Positions 1 to 8,548 of a DNA stretch of 64,000 nucleotides are shown here, piece after piece. The position numbers and the translations under genes were made by a program. How positions within the stretch are numbered: the first letter of the stretch is position 1; each line of letters opens with the position of its first letter. Source of the stretch: OM182 bacterium MED-G28 (GTDB lineage Bacteria > Pseudomonadota > Gammaproteobacteria > Pseudomonadales > Pseudohongiellaceae); the NCBI GenBank assembly GCA_002457215.1, contig NTJZ01000001.1:124001-188000 (forward strand), read 5' to 3'. The notes under the pieces were generated by a model. The model saw nothing but the letters and a program-made list of their open reading frames with translations. It had not been told where the DNA came from and did no database searches.

Positions 1-1473
1 CCACAAACCCATATCAAATTTTCCCCTAGGTGTTCGCGCAACACCAGATGGGTTATTTTCAGATTCTACAAGCTCTTCTCTAGTCTGATACTCATAATCT
101 TGCAAGCTAACTGTATCATTTGCTAGTTTTCCTGCGCTAATTCTATCCCTAGCATTATCAAGTTGTAGAAGGAACAAATCTCTAGCGTTAAAGGTAGCAT
201 CGTATTGCAACATTAATAAATATGCAGCGAATTCAGCAGAACCTTCTTCTATCCAATGCGGAGTGTAAAGGACTTTATCATGCTCGTATTTTTCATTCGT
301 ATAACTAGCGAAATCTTCCATCAAAGATATAGGTATTCCAAATTCTTTCTTTTCTTCAAAATACCACATTAATGTTTGTTGGTGAGCATGAAAAAACTCA
401 TGTACTGCTACCTTAGCTATGTCATCACTATAGTATTTCTTTGCCGCTTCTTCACTAGAATAGCCAGCATTTAACCATTGACTAGATTCAAAATAAGTAT
501 TTATAGAAACCTCAGACCCGCCTCCATTATGAAAACCTTCCTGTCCTGCTCCTCCGCCACCTCTTGGATTTTCTAGATTTACGGGATCTGCATTCTGAAT
601 ACAAAGTGCTCTGGATATTTTCTTAAATTGTTTGTCCTCTATATCATAGGTCCTCGCCGGCAGAGTATCGCATACGTCAGCTATATACTGAGCTTTGTCG
701 GTCATTTCCAAATTGACAAAAAAACCATTAAAGGGAGCGAGAAGACCCAATTTTCCTTTTGCAAAACTTAATGCTCTTCTAATCTTATCTTTAAGATCGA
801 CTGGAACTGATCCATAAAAATTAGCACAGAAAATAGGGTCGCTCTGCCATGAAAACTTATAATAACGATGAACGTTATCTGAGCTTACCGGAATTGGAAA
901 ATCAGAATAAAAAACCTTCGCACACCCTTCCAGTGCAGTAAGTGGCGGATTAATCATCACACTAAGCGGTGAGCCACTGTAATAAATCTCGCCCTCTGCT
1001 GCCATGCTGTCGTAAGCCAGATATATACCTAATGTCGTATCAGAAATTCCAGCTGGACCAAACGCCACATCATCAACCACGTTAAACTCATGGCTCTTCT
1101 GTAATGTCACCGCTGGAAATGCAGCCTTTAAATTCTCTAATGTTAAATCCCATATTTCATAACCACCTGACTCAACGCGGATAAAGTATTGATTATTCCA
1201 AAGTATAAATAAATAAAGGTTACCCATAGTATTTACTTGACTGCTTTCTACTTCAAATTTTACATCGATATCTATTTTTTGATCGTAATCAAAACTACTC
1301 GCAAATGAAGTCTGATTATCACTTGATGCTCCTCCAAAAAATCTAGCTGTGGTGGGCGCACCACTGACAGTTGAGGGTGCGCTCAGTTCCGGCAACTGAG
1401 CCAACGCACTTGATGTAAAAAGAACTACTAAGATTAGCTCCAATGTTATCTTTACTAAATTTTTCGTTTGCAT
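1..1473 (-). CDS. Secreted zinc metallopeptidase-like protein, C-terminus off the window
   Basis: The frame is open from ATG at 1473 to base 1 (491 codons) and runs off the left edge. Residues 1-26 form a signal peptide (basic start, hydrophobic core, SALA before QLPEL). Residues 358-362 are HEFFH, an HExxH zinc and catalytic motif, followed 48 residues after the second His by W407-x-x-E410-G-x-A, the usual third-ligand pattern of gluzincin peptidases. A Gly-rich loop lies at about 313-318. The N-terminal 250 residues are beta-rich and not recognised. I infer an exported, zinc-dependent protease-like protein; substrate unknown. It is monocistronic as far as visible. Confidence 0.7.
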   Translation of the reverse strand, partial: MQTKNLVKITLELILVVLFTSSALAQLPELSAPSTVSGAPTTARFFGGASSDNQTSFASSFDYDQKIDIDVKFEVESSQVNTMGNLYLFILWNNQYFIRVESGGYEIWDLTLENLKAAFPAVTLQKSHEFNVVDDVAFGPAGISDTTLGIYLAYDSMAAEGEIYYSGSPLSVMINPPLTALEGCAKVFYSDFPIPVSSDNVHRYYKFSWQSDPIFCANFYGSVPVDLKDKIRRALSFAKGKLGLLAPFNGFFVNLEMTDKAQYIADVCDTLPARTYDIEDKQFKKISRALCIQNADPVNLENPRGGGGAGQEGFHNGGGSEVSINTYFESSQWLNAGYSSEEAAKKYYSDDIAKVAVHEFFHAHQQTLMWYFEEKKEFGIPISLMEDFASYTNEKYEHDKVLYTPHWIEEGSAEFAAYLLMLQYDATFNARDLFLLQLDNARDRISAGKLANDTVSLQDYEYQTREELVESENNPSGVARTPRGKFDMGLW

Positions 1474-1814
1474 CTAAATTTTCATTCCTAATTGCAAAGG
1501 CTGTGTTGCCGATTTTTTGGAGTAACTACAGGTTATCCCGAGGCTGACTTGTTTGTCACAATATCTCGATGTAGAAAGGCGTGCCTCCAGATTCTGGAAG
1601 TTTATTGCGATAAAATCTATCTACTCCTAGACCATTATACGTAATAGATAGCTTATTTAGTTCAGAGGCGACCATTTCGGGCTCTCTAGGCTTGATTCGC
1701 TAAGCACGAAAAGGAAGAATTTATTGATCTATAACTTTACTCTTGCCTAGGTGACTCAAAAATATAAACGAGATTCTTGGGGGGCTGGGCTGGCCACACC
1801 CCGCGTTAAATCAA
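1474..1814. other. Intergenic stretch with no firm gene
   Basis: This 341-bp gap separates two minus-strand genes. Apart from a 39-codon minus-strand frame (1556-1675) I see no gene, RNA or clear terminator. It should contain the promoter of the metallopeptidase gene, but no convincing -35/-10 pair stands out. Confidence 0.4.
1556..1675 (-). other. Possible gene remnant or microprotein, 39 aa
   Basis: A minus-strand frame from ATG at 1675 to TGA at 1556 reads MVASELNKLS at its start and ends in FYIEIL. Composition is protein-like and ordered rather than low-complexity, and the open frame extends upstream of the ATG by nine codons (including KPREPE) before a stop. No ribosome-binding site precedes the ATG. 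It could be the decayed C-terminus of a lost gene or a chance frame. Confidence 0.2.
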
Positions 1815-2165
1815 TTACAAAGCGTGAACTTTAACCACGCTCTTCATTGAAATCATATCAACTTCTATAACCGTATAATTTTGGTCACCATTCGAGGCAT
1901 CATCAAGGCTGTGAATGGTTATCTTATTACCGTCACGCTTCCAAATCCCTTGGAGCGAAGCACCTATAGCTTCCCCACCCTCCATCAAAGCTCTTGCCTC
2001 CCCATCAAAATTACCAGCATTTTTAGTAGCACTGTTTGAGTACAAATTAACGCTTGAAAATACTTTTCCGTATTTACCAACGTTTCCTTCAGAGATCAAT
2101 GTTGAGCCACCTGGCATGGGAATGACTGAAGTAATATTCATTTCTGATTCTGCAATTAGTTCCAT
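1815..2165 (-). CDS. Small family Y protein (copy 1), unknown function
   Basis: A 116-residue soluble protein without signal peptide. A strong AGGAGAAGGA ribosome-binding site precedes ATG 2165. It belongs with the proteins at 4093-4473 and 7901-8281: all share an amphipathic beta-strand pattern and a C-terminal half with G-x-W-x-K-x-x-x-x-K, then polar strands and a final short strand. I infer a small beta-barrel or sandwich fold; the family is not recognised. It is the most divergent of the three and is divergently oriented to the family X gene at 2287. Confidence 0.65.
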   Translation of the reverse strand: MELIAESEMNITSVIPMPGGSTLISEGNVGKYGKVFSSVNLYSNSATKNAGNFDGEARALMEGGEAIGASLQGIWKRDGNKITIHSLDDASNGDQNYTVIEVDMISMKSVVKVHAL

Positions 2166-2286
2166 TATCCTTCTCCTAAGTTAATTGGGGATAGTTTAAA
2201 CCATTATTTAAGAATAGGATTGGACAAATAACACTAAAATGATCTTTTTAGGTGTCTCTTTACAATAAATTTAGTAAATTCTAAGT

Positions 2287-2742
2287 ATGAATATAGAGAG
2301 GATGCTAAACATACTAGGAGTAGCCGGAGTTACGGCGTCACTTATTTTTGTTGGCCTTGAACTACGGCAATCTCAACGGATAGCGCTGGTAAGTCAAATC
2401 CAAGAAAGATCTTACGCAGCCTCTGCTGAGACGAATGCATTCACAGAAGCAGATCTAGATTGGTTTTCTAGTAAATTTCGCATAGCACCGGAGTCTATCC
2501 TTACAACTGAACAAAAAGCGGCAAGAAATTCTAATAACCAGAGCTGGTTTTTTTATGAAGCTGATTACTTTCAATATTCTCAAGGCTTAATGACGGAACC
2601 AGTTTGGCAGGCAAAATTACGTGCGATGGAGGTTAACCTAAAAAGATGTGAATATCCTGAAATATATGAATTGAGAAGCCAATTAGTGGAAGCTGGATTT
2701 AAAAGAATATTAGATAGCATGCCTTCCCAATGCCAAGAGTAA
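2287..2742 (+). CDS. Membrane-anchored family X protein (copy A)
   Basis: A 151-residue protein with one N-terminal transmembrane helix (about 8-25), then the family X linker GLELRQSQRIA and a helical domain of about 120 residues. Shared family marks are W-x-x-Y-E-x-D-Y-x-Q-Y-x-x-G-L-M near 87-102 and two cysteines, C121 and C149, the second three residues from the end. With N-in topology the domain would be periplasmic and the cysteines could pair. It lies 49 bp before the secreted-protein gene at 2792. Function unknown; it is the most divergent of six paralogues in the window and the only one lacking the MKxVSLD start. Confidence 0.7.
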   Translation: MNIERMLNILGVAGVTASLIFVGLELRQSQRIALVSQIQERSYAASAETNAFTEADLDWFSSKFRIAPESILTTEQKAARNSNNQSWFFYEADYFQYSQGLMTEPVWQAKLRAMEVNLKRCEYPEIYELRSQLVEAGFKRILDSMPSQCQE

Positions 2743-2791
2743 TCTGCAAACACTTCCTCAAGAACGTATATCGGGTAGTTTAGAGTGAATC

Positions 2792-3277
2792 ATGAAAAAG
2801 CTACTAACAGCAATGACCCTAATCTCTTTTTCTTTTGCTACTAAAGCCGATTTAGTTTCAGAAAAATCAATCCTCTTACTTTGCTCTGAAACAAATAATC
2901 CTGAGTATCAATACTTGCTCTTTATGATTAGAGATGATGGGTGGTTGTATGACGTTATACATACCAAAGAAGCCAGGCTAAAAACTTACGGTGATACACA
3001 TTATTTCTTTCAAACTCTATCGCATGACGTTTTGGATAATTCTTATTATACCCAAAGCTGGGTTCATGAAAATGACTTGAAGCTCACCTTACTGACAACT
3101 AGCAATTTTTCTAGGGAGTTTTTGATAGATTTTATGAATAAAACCTTTCAAGAAATAGATTCAGGCGTAAAAAATCAAAACCTGTCTGGCAGCTGTTCAG
3201 AAAAATCTCGCGAATACTTGGAAAAGTTCACATACGAGCTAGAAAACCAATTCCAGGAGTGGAGCCAATTAGAATGA
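2792..3277 (+). CDS. Secreted 161-aa protein; full-length relative of the array leader
   Basis: Residues 1-19 form a signal peptide (MKKLLT start, TKA before DL), followed by a mixed alpha/beta domain of about 140 residues with cysteines at about 31 and 134. No known family recognised. Its first 22 codons are clearly homologous to the short leader frames at 8480, 9013, 9542 and 11077: I count 50 of 66 identical bases against the first of these. Its TGA (3275-3277) overlaps the start of the downstream family X gene (TGATG), suggesting translational coupling. It may be the intact ancestor of the leader repeats. Confidence 0.65.
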   Translation: MKKLLTAMTLISFSFATKADLVSEKSILLLCSETNNPEYQYLLFMIRDDGWLYDVIHTKEARLKTYGDTHYFFQTLSHDVLDNSYYTQSWVHENDLKLTLLTTSNFSREFLIDFMNKTFQEIDSGVKNQNLSGSCSEKSREYLEKFTYELENQFQEWSQLE

Positions 3278-3744
3278 TGAAAAATGTTAGCTTAGATACT
3301 TGGATTCAACTAATTGGAATAATTGGCATTATTGCATCTCTACTTTTTGTTGGCCTAGAGATGCGGCAATCACAGAAAATAGCTTTAGCGGCTCAGCAGC
3401 AAGAACGAGCATCATTAGTAACTGAAATAATAGGAACTTTCGCGGAAGCTAATCCTGCTATAAGCTTTTTAGATTTTCTAAACGACACCTTAGATTTGTC
3501 AAACCAAAATAATCGAGCAGTAGCCGAGACATACATGTATCGGATGTGGATGGTGTATGAAAATGATTATCTTCAATATGAACTTGGATTGATGGATGAA
3601 GATATTTGGATAGCTAAATTAGCATCCATGCGCAACATTTATAGTCGATGCAAATACAGAGAGATTACAGAAAGAGCATTATCTTTTTCTAGCGCAGACT
3701 TATTAATATTAGTAGACGATACGAACATCAGCCCTTGCGAATAA
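3277..3744 (+). CDS. Membrane-anchored family X protein (copy B)
   Basis: About 155 residues starting MKNVSLDTWIQ, matching the start of copies C, D and F; an in-frame ATG three bases upstream (3274) is an equal alternative. One transmembrane helix (about 10-28), the linker GLEMRQSQKIALAAQQQERA, the YENDYLQYELGLMDE motif, and two conserved cysteines (YSRCKYRE and the C-terminal SPCE). It overlaps the stop of the upstream secreted-protein gene, so it probably depends on re-initiation. Function unknown; probably a periplasm-facing anchored protein. Confidence 0.7.
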   Translation: MKNVSLDTWIQLIGIIGIIASLLFVGLEMRQSQKIALAAQQQERASLVTEIIGTFAEANPAISFLDFLNDTLDLSNQNNRAVAETYMYRMWMVYENDYLQYELGLMDEDIWIAKLASMRNIYSRCKYREITERALSFSSADLLILVDDTNISPCE

Positions 3745-4092
3745 TGAAAAACACTGCTTATTTGGTAAAGAACCACCCCGCACTGTCACTTTTCCTACTC
3801 TCGTTTTTATAAAGCTTGTAATTAGTCTTGGTACCGACTTCCTATTTCGGGTCACGGTGGTGGGGGCTGAGGATAATCAGTCCTTAGCCAGTCCAGATGA
3901 ATGACATTGATGTCTGTCTGGGGCTTATGCTCTGAAAACCATCGATTTTGGCATCCCAGATAGCTGATATTTGTAGTATCGTTCAAGTATGAATAGAAAT
4001 GTCTTCTATTCGAAGCGCTCACTTCGTGGGCAAAGAAATTATGAATACTGCATTTACTTAATTTTAATAGCAATTTTTAAGAGGTATAAAAA
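3745..4092. other. Intergenic stretch, nothing recognised except an RBS
   Basis: No credible gene on either strand; a 73-codon minus-strand frame here has proline-rich, non-protein-like composition. The end carries AAGAGGT about eight bases before the ATG at 4093. No terminator hairpin is visible after copy B. Confidence 0.4.
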
Positions 4093-4473
4093 ATGGGTGA
4101 AAAAATTTCTGATTTTGAACTTAAATTCCAAGGTAGTACTCAGAGGCAAGACGGCGATAACCTAGTTGTGGATGCTAACTGGGCGACCGAATCTGGTCAT
4201 GAAATTTATGGGGCTGTTTTTAGTACTACTACTTTTACGCATAGCATAAATGATCCAGACGCAGAATCTGGCGAAGTTAGTATGGCTGGGCAAGGCATGT
4301 TACCGGATGGAACTCGTATAATAGGATTGCAAAAAGGAACTTGGCGGAAAGACGGTGATCACAAAATCAAAATAACATTGAGAGGTCGGGATTCAAGGGA
4401 TGGTGACGTTTATTCTGAGAGTCATATGGCCCTTGAGACATTGACTTGGTCGGGAACAGTTTATAAGGCATAG
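4093..4473 (+). CDS. Small family Y protein (copy 2), unknown function
   Basis: A 126-residue soluble protein, no signal peptide, preceded by GAGGT at good spacing. It aligns end to end with copy 3 (7901-8281): both have a (G/S)EKI-like start, G-x-G-x-L/F-x-D-G-(T/S)-x-x-x-G, G-T-W-x-K-x-x-D-H-K, and end in LETL-x-(W/F)-SG-x-(V/I)-(Y/F). The alternating polar/hydrophobic pattern suggests an all-beta barrel. No family name recognised. It lies between family X copy B and a methyltransferase gene. Confidence 0.65.
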   Translation: MGEKISDFELKFQGSTQRQDGDNLVVDANWATESGHEIYGAVFSTTTFTHSINDPDAESGEVSMAGQGMLPDGTRIIGLQKGTWRKDGDHKIKITLRGRDSRDGDVYSESHMALETLTWSGTVYKA

Positions 4474-4581
4474 GAACCAATCAGCTAGCCTTGTGATTCA
4501 GTTTAGTGGCAACCCAAGGGCTGGCTCATTGAGTTCCACGGTATTATCAAAATTAAATATATTTTTAAGGAAGCATTTTTT

Positions 4582-5382
4582 ATGACGAATTATCTAGATG
4601 AGGTATCTGCTCATGAGCATGCCACTTGGCAGGGTGCCGCAGCGACCTATGCCGAGAATATGAGTCTGTTTACGGCTTTTTCTGGCCAAGTCCCGCTGCT
4701 GAGAGAAGTCGGTGACATTTCCTCGAAAGATACAATACTAGAGCTTGGTTGCGGTCCCGGTGATGTCTCAAATCAACTGGCTAAATTCGCAGATCGAGTA
4801 GTGGGTATCGATTTTTCTGAAGAGATGATCAGTGTCGCGAAATCAAGATTCACTGATATTGAGTTTCAAACCGCGGATGCAGAGCAACAACCTTTTTCTG
4901 ACAATTCGTTCGATGTGGTAGTGAGTAACTATACAGCACACCATTTCGCAAGACCTCAACAGGTGTTTGAGGAGGCTAAGCGCGTATTGAAGCCTAATGG
5001 TCGGGTGGTTGTTGTAATGCCCGTACAACGGGAACAAGTTAGTTTTGCCAGCGTTATGTCGGCTATTTTTGAAGAAATATCACCAGACGAAGCACCTGGG
5101 GGTCCGCTTTTGGACGCAGAGAGTCCTGAGGTTCTTATCGAAGTGCTGACCAGTGCAGGTTTCAATAATGTTTCCGCCAAAAAACAGGAAAAGCCACTCA
5201 CGTTATCGACTATTGACCCGGTGCTCGCAGTGGGTTGGGACTTTATGGCACTTCACGATAAACCGAAGGATCTCCAAGATCGTGTACGCAAGCGTACCCG
5301 AGAGAACGCTCAAAAGTATAAACAGCCCGATGGCAGTTACCTCTTTCCAGATAAAGTGCTCGTTGGTGTGGGGACTGCATAA
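4582..5382 (+). CDS. Class I SAM-dependent methyltransferase
   Basis: A 266-residue protein of the UbiE/Methyltransf_11 type. Motif I is ELGCGPGD (residues 54-61), the acidic ribose-binding end of strand 2 is GIDFSEEM, motif II-like DAEQQPF, then SFDVVVSNYTAHH and a VLKPNGRVVVVMP strand. AAGGAAG precedes the ATG by about nine bases. Transfers a methyl group from S-adenosylmethionine; the substrate cannot be read from sequence. It is transcribed alone, convergent with the quinoprotein gene, and is more GC-rich than the small genes to its left. Confidence 0.85.
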   Translation: MTNYLDEVSAHEHATWQGAAATYAENMSLFTAFSGQVPLLREVGDISSKDTILELGCGPGDVSNQLAKFADRVVGIDFSEEMISVAKSRFTDIEFQTADAEQQPFSDNSFDVVVSNYTAHHFARPQQVFEEAKRVLKPNGRVVVVMPVQREQVSFASVMSAIFEEISPDEAPGGPLLDAESPEVLIEVLTSAGFNNVSAKKQEKPLTLSTIDPVLAVGWDFMALHDKPKDLQDRVRKRTRENAQKYKQPDGSYLFPDKVLVGVGTA

Positions 5383-5484
5383 TTAATCAATGGCTTTTAC
5401 TTCTTGTACGCTGAGCACATGCTTGCAGAGTTCGCAATAAGCGTAAGTCTTTTCACCTTTTTCAGTCTCTGATCCGAAATACAT
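5383..5484 (-). CDS. Possible 33-aa microprotein with a CxxC pair
   Basis: A minus-strand frame from ATG 5484 to TAA 5383 overlaps the last 23 bases of the quinoprotein gene and ends one base from the methyltransferase stop, exactly filling the gap. The product is charged and ordered ([15 protein letters not shown] in its middle) with one CxxC pair. It could be a real small metal-binding protein translated by coupling, or the tail of a lost gene. No independent ribosome-binding site is evident. Confidence 0.3.
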   Translation of the reverse strand: MYFGSETEKGEKTYAYCELCKHVLSVQEVKAID

Positions 5485-7639
5485 GCAGCGCATTACCGGA
5501 TCGGGGGTAATTAATCTCTGGTGCGAGTGACGCCGGACCCAATCGCGGGCTACCGCCCCCGAGTCCGGTGGACACGGCTATATACTGTGTGCCATCTATT
5601 TGAAACGAGACTGGAAAGCCCTGCACCGAGGTGCCCAGTCTGGTTTGCCACAATTCTGCTCCGGTCTTCACGTCGACGGCGCGAAAGCGGCGGTCAAGAT
5701 CGCCGACGAAGGCGACGCCACCCGCGGTTGAGAGTACGCCGGTCAGAAAGGACGCGCGCTGTTCAAAACTCCAGACTTCTTCCATTGTCTCCACGTCAAA
5801 TGCAGCGAGTTTTCCCAGGTTGCCATTGGTACCCGGCATCTCCAGAAAAGGTCGCGAGCGAATGCCGACTCCGCCTGAACCCTCTACCAGTGAGATTTCT
5901 GCACCCGTCATCTGCATACAAGTCTGGGCTAGAGGGATAATCAGGATTCCTTCACCCGGGTGATAGCTCATGGGGTGCCAGTTCTTGCCGCCAGCAGTGC
6001 TGGGACAGGACGATATTGCTTCGTTAATTCCGGCATTGCGAATGTCAGCGCGATAAGTGACGGCACCAGTATTCTGATCGATGTTCTCAAACACGTCTTG
6101 ATAGATCGTTTCCTTGAAATCGAGAAACTCACCGGTTGCGCGGTCGAGCTTCCATAGGATTCCGTGCTTGCCGATGCTAAAGACCACGGAACGCCCACCA
6201 ACATCCACCAATACTCTCTCGTACACCTCATCGAGATCGAGGGTTTCACCCGGAACATACTGGAAGTGCCATGCTAACGAGCCGTCTTCTGGGCGAAGTG
6301 CCAGAGTAGAATTAGTATAGAGCGCTGCATCCTCTACTGTCATACCACGACTCGCCGCCACCCACGGTTTTGGCTGTGCCACGCCGTAGTAGACCAGATC
6401 CAGCTCCGGATCGTAGCTGCCGGTAATCCAGGTATCGCCGCCGCCGCGAATCTCATTGGGCAGGTTAGCCCAGGTGTCGCCGCCAGGTTCATCAGATTGC
6501 GCAACCGTGTTGAAGGTCCAGAGTGATTGGCCTGTGTCAACATCAATACCACTGATGTAACATCCCACCGGGCTGAAGCGCTCACAACCATTGAGCCCTT
6601 GTACAATCGTTCCCCGAACTATAACCGGACCGCTAGTACTCTGGTGACCCTGTGTGATGTCACCAAATCGCATTGTCCACTGCAACTCACCAGTGGCAGC
6701 GTCTAGGGCAACCATCCGCGTATCGGAAGTAGCAAAAAAGATCTTGTCTTCATAAATCGCAAGATTGCGACTCATGCCAGAATAGCCCTGAGACTCAATG
6801 CCGAATTCATGCTCCCAGATCAGGTCGCCAGTGCGACCGTCCAGCGCCTGCACAATATTTCCGTAATTTGTCAAATAGATGATGCCGTTATGCACCAGGG
6901 GTGACGGCGCATTCCATCCGCCTTCAGCCATGGACCAGGTCCAGGCAAGCTCGAGATCCTGCACGTTATCCCGGTTAATCTCATCAAGGGAACTGTAGCT
7001 CCAGGCCTGATAGTTGCCGCGGATCATCAGCCAATCTTCAGGAGACGGAGACCGCAGCATCGCATCACTGACCGGAGTGAAATTCGGAACCGTGCCGGAA
7101 ATCCTGAGCCCAGCCGGCGCAGTTTGTGGTTGTCCCTGTGGTGGGCGAAGCTGTGCTCTTTCCTCAGGTTCACGGACGTCGCTTACTGTCGCTCGGCTTG
7201 CTATCAATGCACTAATCGAAGTTGCTGCTGTAATGCTAAGTTCAAAGTCGCTAGCGCTAACGCCATTGGCCCCAAGTAGGTATGCCACGATGTCGACATA
7301 AGCCTGATCACTGAGTCTGCCCGGTTGGTCAACGGGCATAGACGCCTTGATGCGGTCGAACAGCTCAGCCGGGCTCAGCTCAGCCCAATTGTTGAGGAAA
7401 TTTGGTCCAGCTAATTGTGGCGCCTCAAAGCTGCCCTGAAAATCGGAGCGGTGACAGGCCGCGCATTCACGCTCGTAAACTTCGCCACCTCGTGATGCCT
7501 GGTCTACAGTGAAACCGTCAGATTGGTTTGATTCCTGAGCAGTCACGATTGTTGTCGACATGCTTGTCAGGATGATGGTGATCGCGGCAAAGAGCGTGGT
7601 TTTTGCTTCCGGGCGTTGCGGACTGTTGCATTGGTTCAT
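5462..7639 (-). CDS. PQQ-dependent quinohaemoprotein dehydrogenase
   Basis: A 725-residue periplasmic enzyme. After a signal peptide (about 1-34) comes a cytochrome c domain with haem motif C59-A-A-C62-H63 and a probable axial Met in SMPVDQPG, then an eight-bladed quinoprotein propeller from about residue 190 with repeated tryptophan-docking blades ([28 protein letters not shown]). It resembles PQQ-type alcohol or glucose dehydrogenases; order is haem domain first, unlike type II alcohol dehydrogenases where it is C-terminal. Oxidises an alcohol, aldose or similar substrate and passes electrons to haem. No PQQ synthesis genes are in the window. The gene is visibly richer in G+C than its neighbours, suggesting different ancestry. 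Confidence 0.85.
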   Translation of the reverse strand: MNQCNSPQRPEAKTTLFAAITIILTSMSTTIVTAQESNQSDGFTVDQASRGGEVYERECAACHRSDFQGSFEAPQLAGPNFLNNWAELSPAELFDRIKASMPVDQPGRLSDQAYVDIVAYLLGANGVSASDFELSITAATSISALIASRATVSDVREPEERAQLRPPQGQPQTAPAGLRISGTVPNFTPVSDAMLRSPSPEDWLMIRGNYQAWSYSSLDEINRDNVQDLELAWTWSMAEGGWNAPSPLVHNGIIYLTNYGNIVQALDGRTGDLIWEHEFGIESQGYSGMSRNLAIYEDKIFFATSDTRMVALDAATGELQWTMRFGDITQGHQSTSGPVIVRGTIVQGLNGCERFSPVGCYISGIDVDTGQSLWTFNTVAQSDEPGGDTWANLPNEIRGGGDTWITGSYDPELDLVYYGVAQPKPWVAASRGMTVEDAALYTNSTLALRPEDGSLAWHFQYVPGETLDLDEVYERVLVDVGGRSVVFSIGKHGILWKLDRATGEFLDFKETIYQDVFENIDQNTGAVTYRADIRNAGINEAISSCPSTAGGKNWHPMSYHPGEGILIIPLAQTCMQMTGAEISLVEGSGGVGIRSRPFLEMPGTNGNLGKLAAFDVETMEEVWSFEQRASFLTGVLSTAGGVAFVGDLDRRFRAVDVKTGAELWQTRLGTSVQGFPVSFQIDGTQYIAVSTGLGGGSPRLGPASLAPEINYPRSGNALHVFRIRD

Positions 7640-7900
7640 CTATGGTCTCACTAAAAAAGCGGTCACCAAAAAAACGGGTCAGAATAAAGTACAGCAATTT
7701 TTAGTATTAGGGAATTTTACAGCTAAGCTGGATTTTCTGGACGTTTTGCTAATCTGCCGTTAGTTGTTTGCTAGAGCCTTTTTTGAGTTGATTCTCTTCC
7801 CTAAAAATTACAGTTGCCAACCTCTAAATTCCTCCTATATATTGGAGACTCGACAAGGAAACATATTTTTACTTAATAAATTTATTTGGAAGAGGATAAT

Positions 7901-8281
7901 ATGTCAGAACAAATTGGTGAATTTACACTAAAGCACACCGGCTGTACGTTTGGGACTAATTCCAAGGGTGACATAGTCAATAATAATAACTTTGTAGGAG
8001 AAGCTACAGGCTTTGGACCAGTTTGGGGTACGCTCATTTCTTCGCAGCCCCTGACTGAAACCAATGTTCTAGCCGGAGAATGTCAGTGGGTTGGGACTGC
8101 ATTTTTGAATGATGGTTCACAGCTCGGAGGGATCGGCAATGGAACATGGGAAAAATCGAGTGATAATCACAAATGGAATCTGGTTTTGAATATAGACCTT
8201 TCTAATGGCGAAAAGCATCGATCTGAAGGTTCTATGGATTTGGAAACACTAATTTTTAGCGGGAAGATTTTTCAAGGTTAA
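7901..8281 (+). CDS. Small family Y protein (copy 3), unknown function
   Basis: A 126-residue soluble protein. I chose ATG 7901 because GGAAGAGG lies just upstream; an earlier TTG (7886) would put the ribosome-binding site inside the gene. Same length and end-to-end similarity as copy 2, including G-x-x-x-x-x-D-G-S-x-x-G-G, G-N-G-T-W-E-K and DLETL. Predicted all-beta, cytoplasmic. It immediately precedes the leader/family X array, as copies 1 and 2 also sit beside family X genes. Confidence 0.65.
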   Translation: MSEQIGEFTLKHTGCTFGTNSKGDIVNNNNFVGEATGFGPVWGTLISSQPLTETNVLAGECQWVGTAFLNDGSQLGGIGNGTWEKSSDNHKWNLVLNIDLSNGEKHRSEGSMDLETLIFSGKIFQG

Positions 8282-8293
8282 TCCTAATATTTT

Positions 8294-8313
8294 TTCGTAT
8301 AACCGTATACGAA
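8294..8313. repeat. Perfect 8-bp inverted repeat after family Y copy 3
   Basis: TTCGTATA and TATACGAA flank a four-base ACCG loop, 12 bases after the stop at 8281. There is no T-run after it on the plus strand, so it is a poor intrinsic terminator for that gene; it may be an mRNA 3' hairpin or a protein site. A weaker hairpin (ACCGCA/TGCGGT) follows at about 8420-8442. Confidence 0.4.
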
Positions 8314-8479
8314 CCATATCCGGACCTCTAGAAAGGCTTAACCGCCCGCATATAGCTGCCGTACTATTTCAAGGTGCATCTTCCCGATATTCAATTCTGA
8401 CGTATCTTTCTACTGATTACCGCAGGCCACTTGCTTGCGGTTAATCATTGATAGCCAAATCTCCAAGAGTTGATTGTGA

Positions 8480-8548
8480 ATGAACAAACTACTAACAATA
8501 ATAACCCTACTTCGCTTTTCTGTTGCTGCTAATGCGGATTTATTATGA
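8480..8548 (+). CDS. Leader peptide L1, 22 aa, stop overlaps next start
   Basis: ATG 8480 to TGA 8546-8548 encodes a peptide starting MNKLLT and ending AANADLL: basic N-terminus, hydrophobic core, AxA signal-peptidase site, then stop. The TGA overlaps the ATG of family X copy C as ATGA. The frame is homologous to the signal peptide of the 161-residue protein at 2792. No strong ribosome-binding site precedes it. Likely role, by inference, is to deliver ribosomes to the next start by termination-reinitiation; the peptide itself could also enter the secretion pathway. Confidence 0.55.
   Translation: MNKLLTIITLLRFSVAANADLL

Noticed and set aside
3852..4073. 73-codon minus-strand frame
   Set aside because: No ribosome-binding site, no family likeness and a poly-proline end; probably chance.
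5521..6320. Plus-strand frames inside the quinoprotein gene
   Set aside because: Shadows of GC-rich coding on the minus strand; Arg/Pro-rich and without start signals.
8530..8548. Programmed -1 frameshift fusing the leader signal peptide to family X proteins
   Set aside because: The in-frame codons GAT TTA TTA TGA do not form an X-XXY-YYZ slippery heptamer; stop-start re-initiation is the simpler reading.
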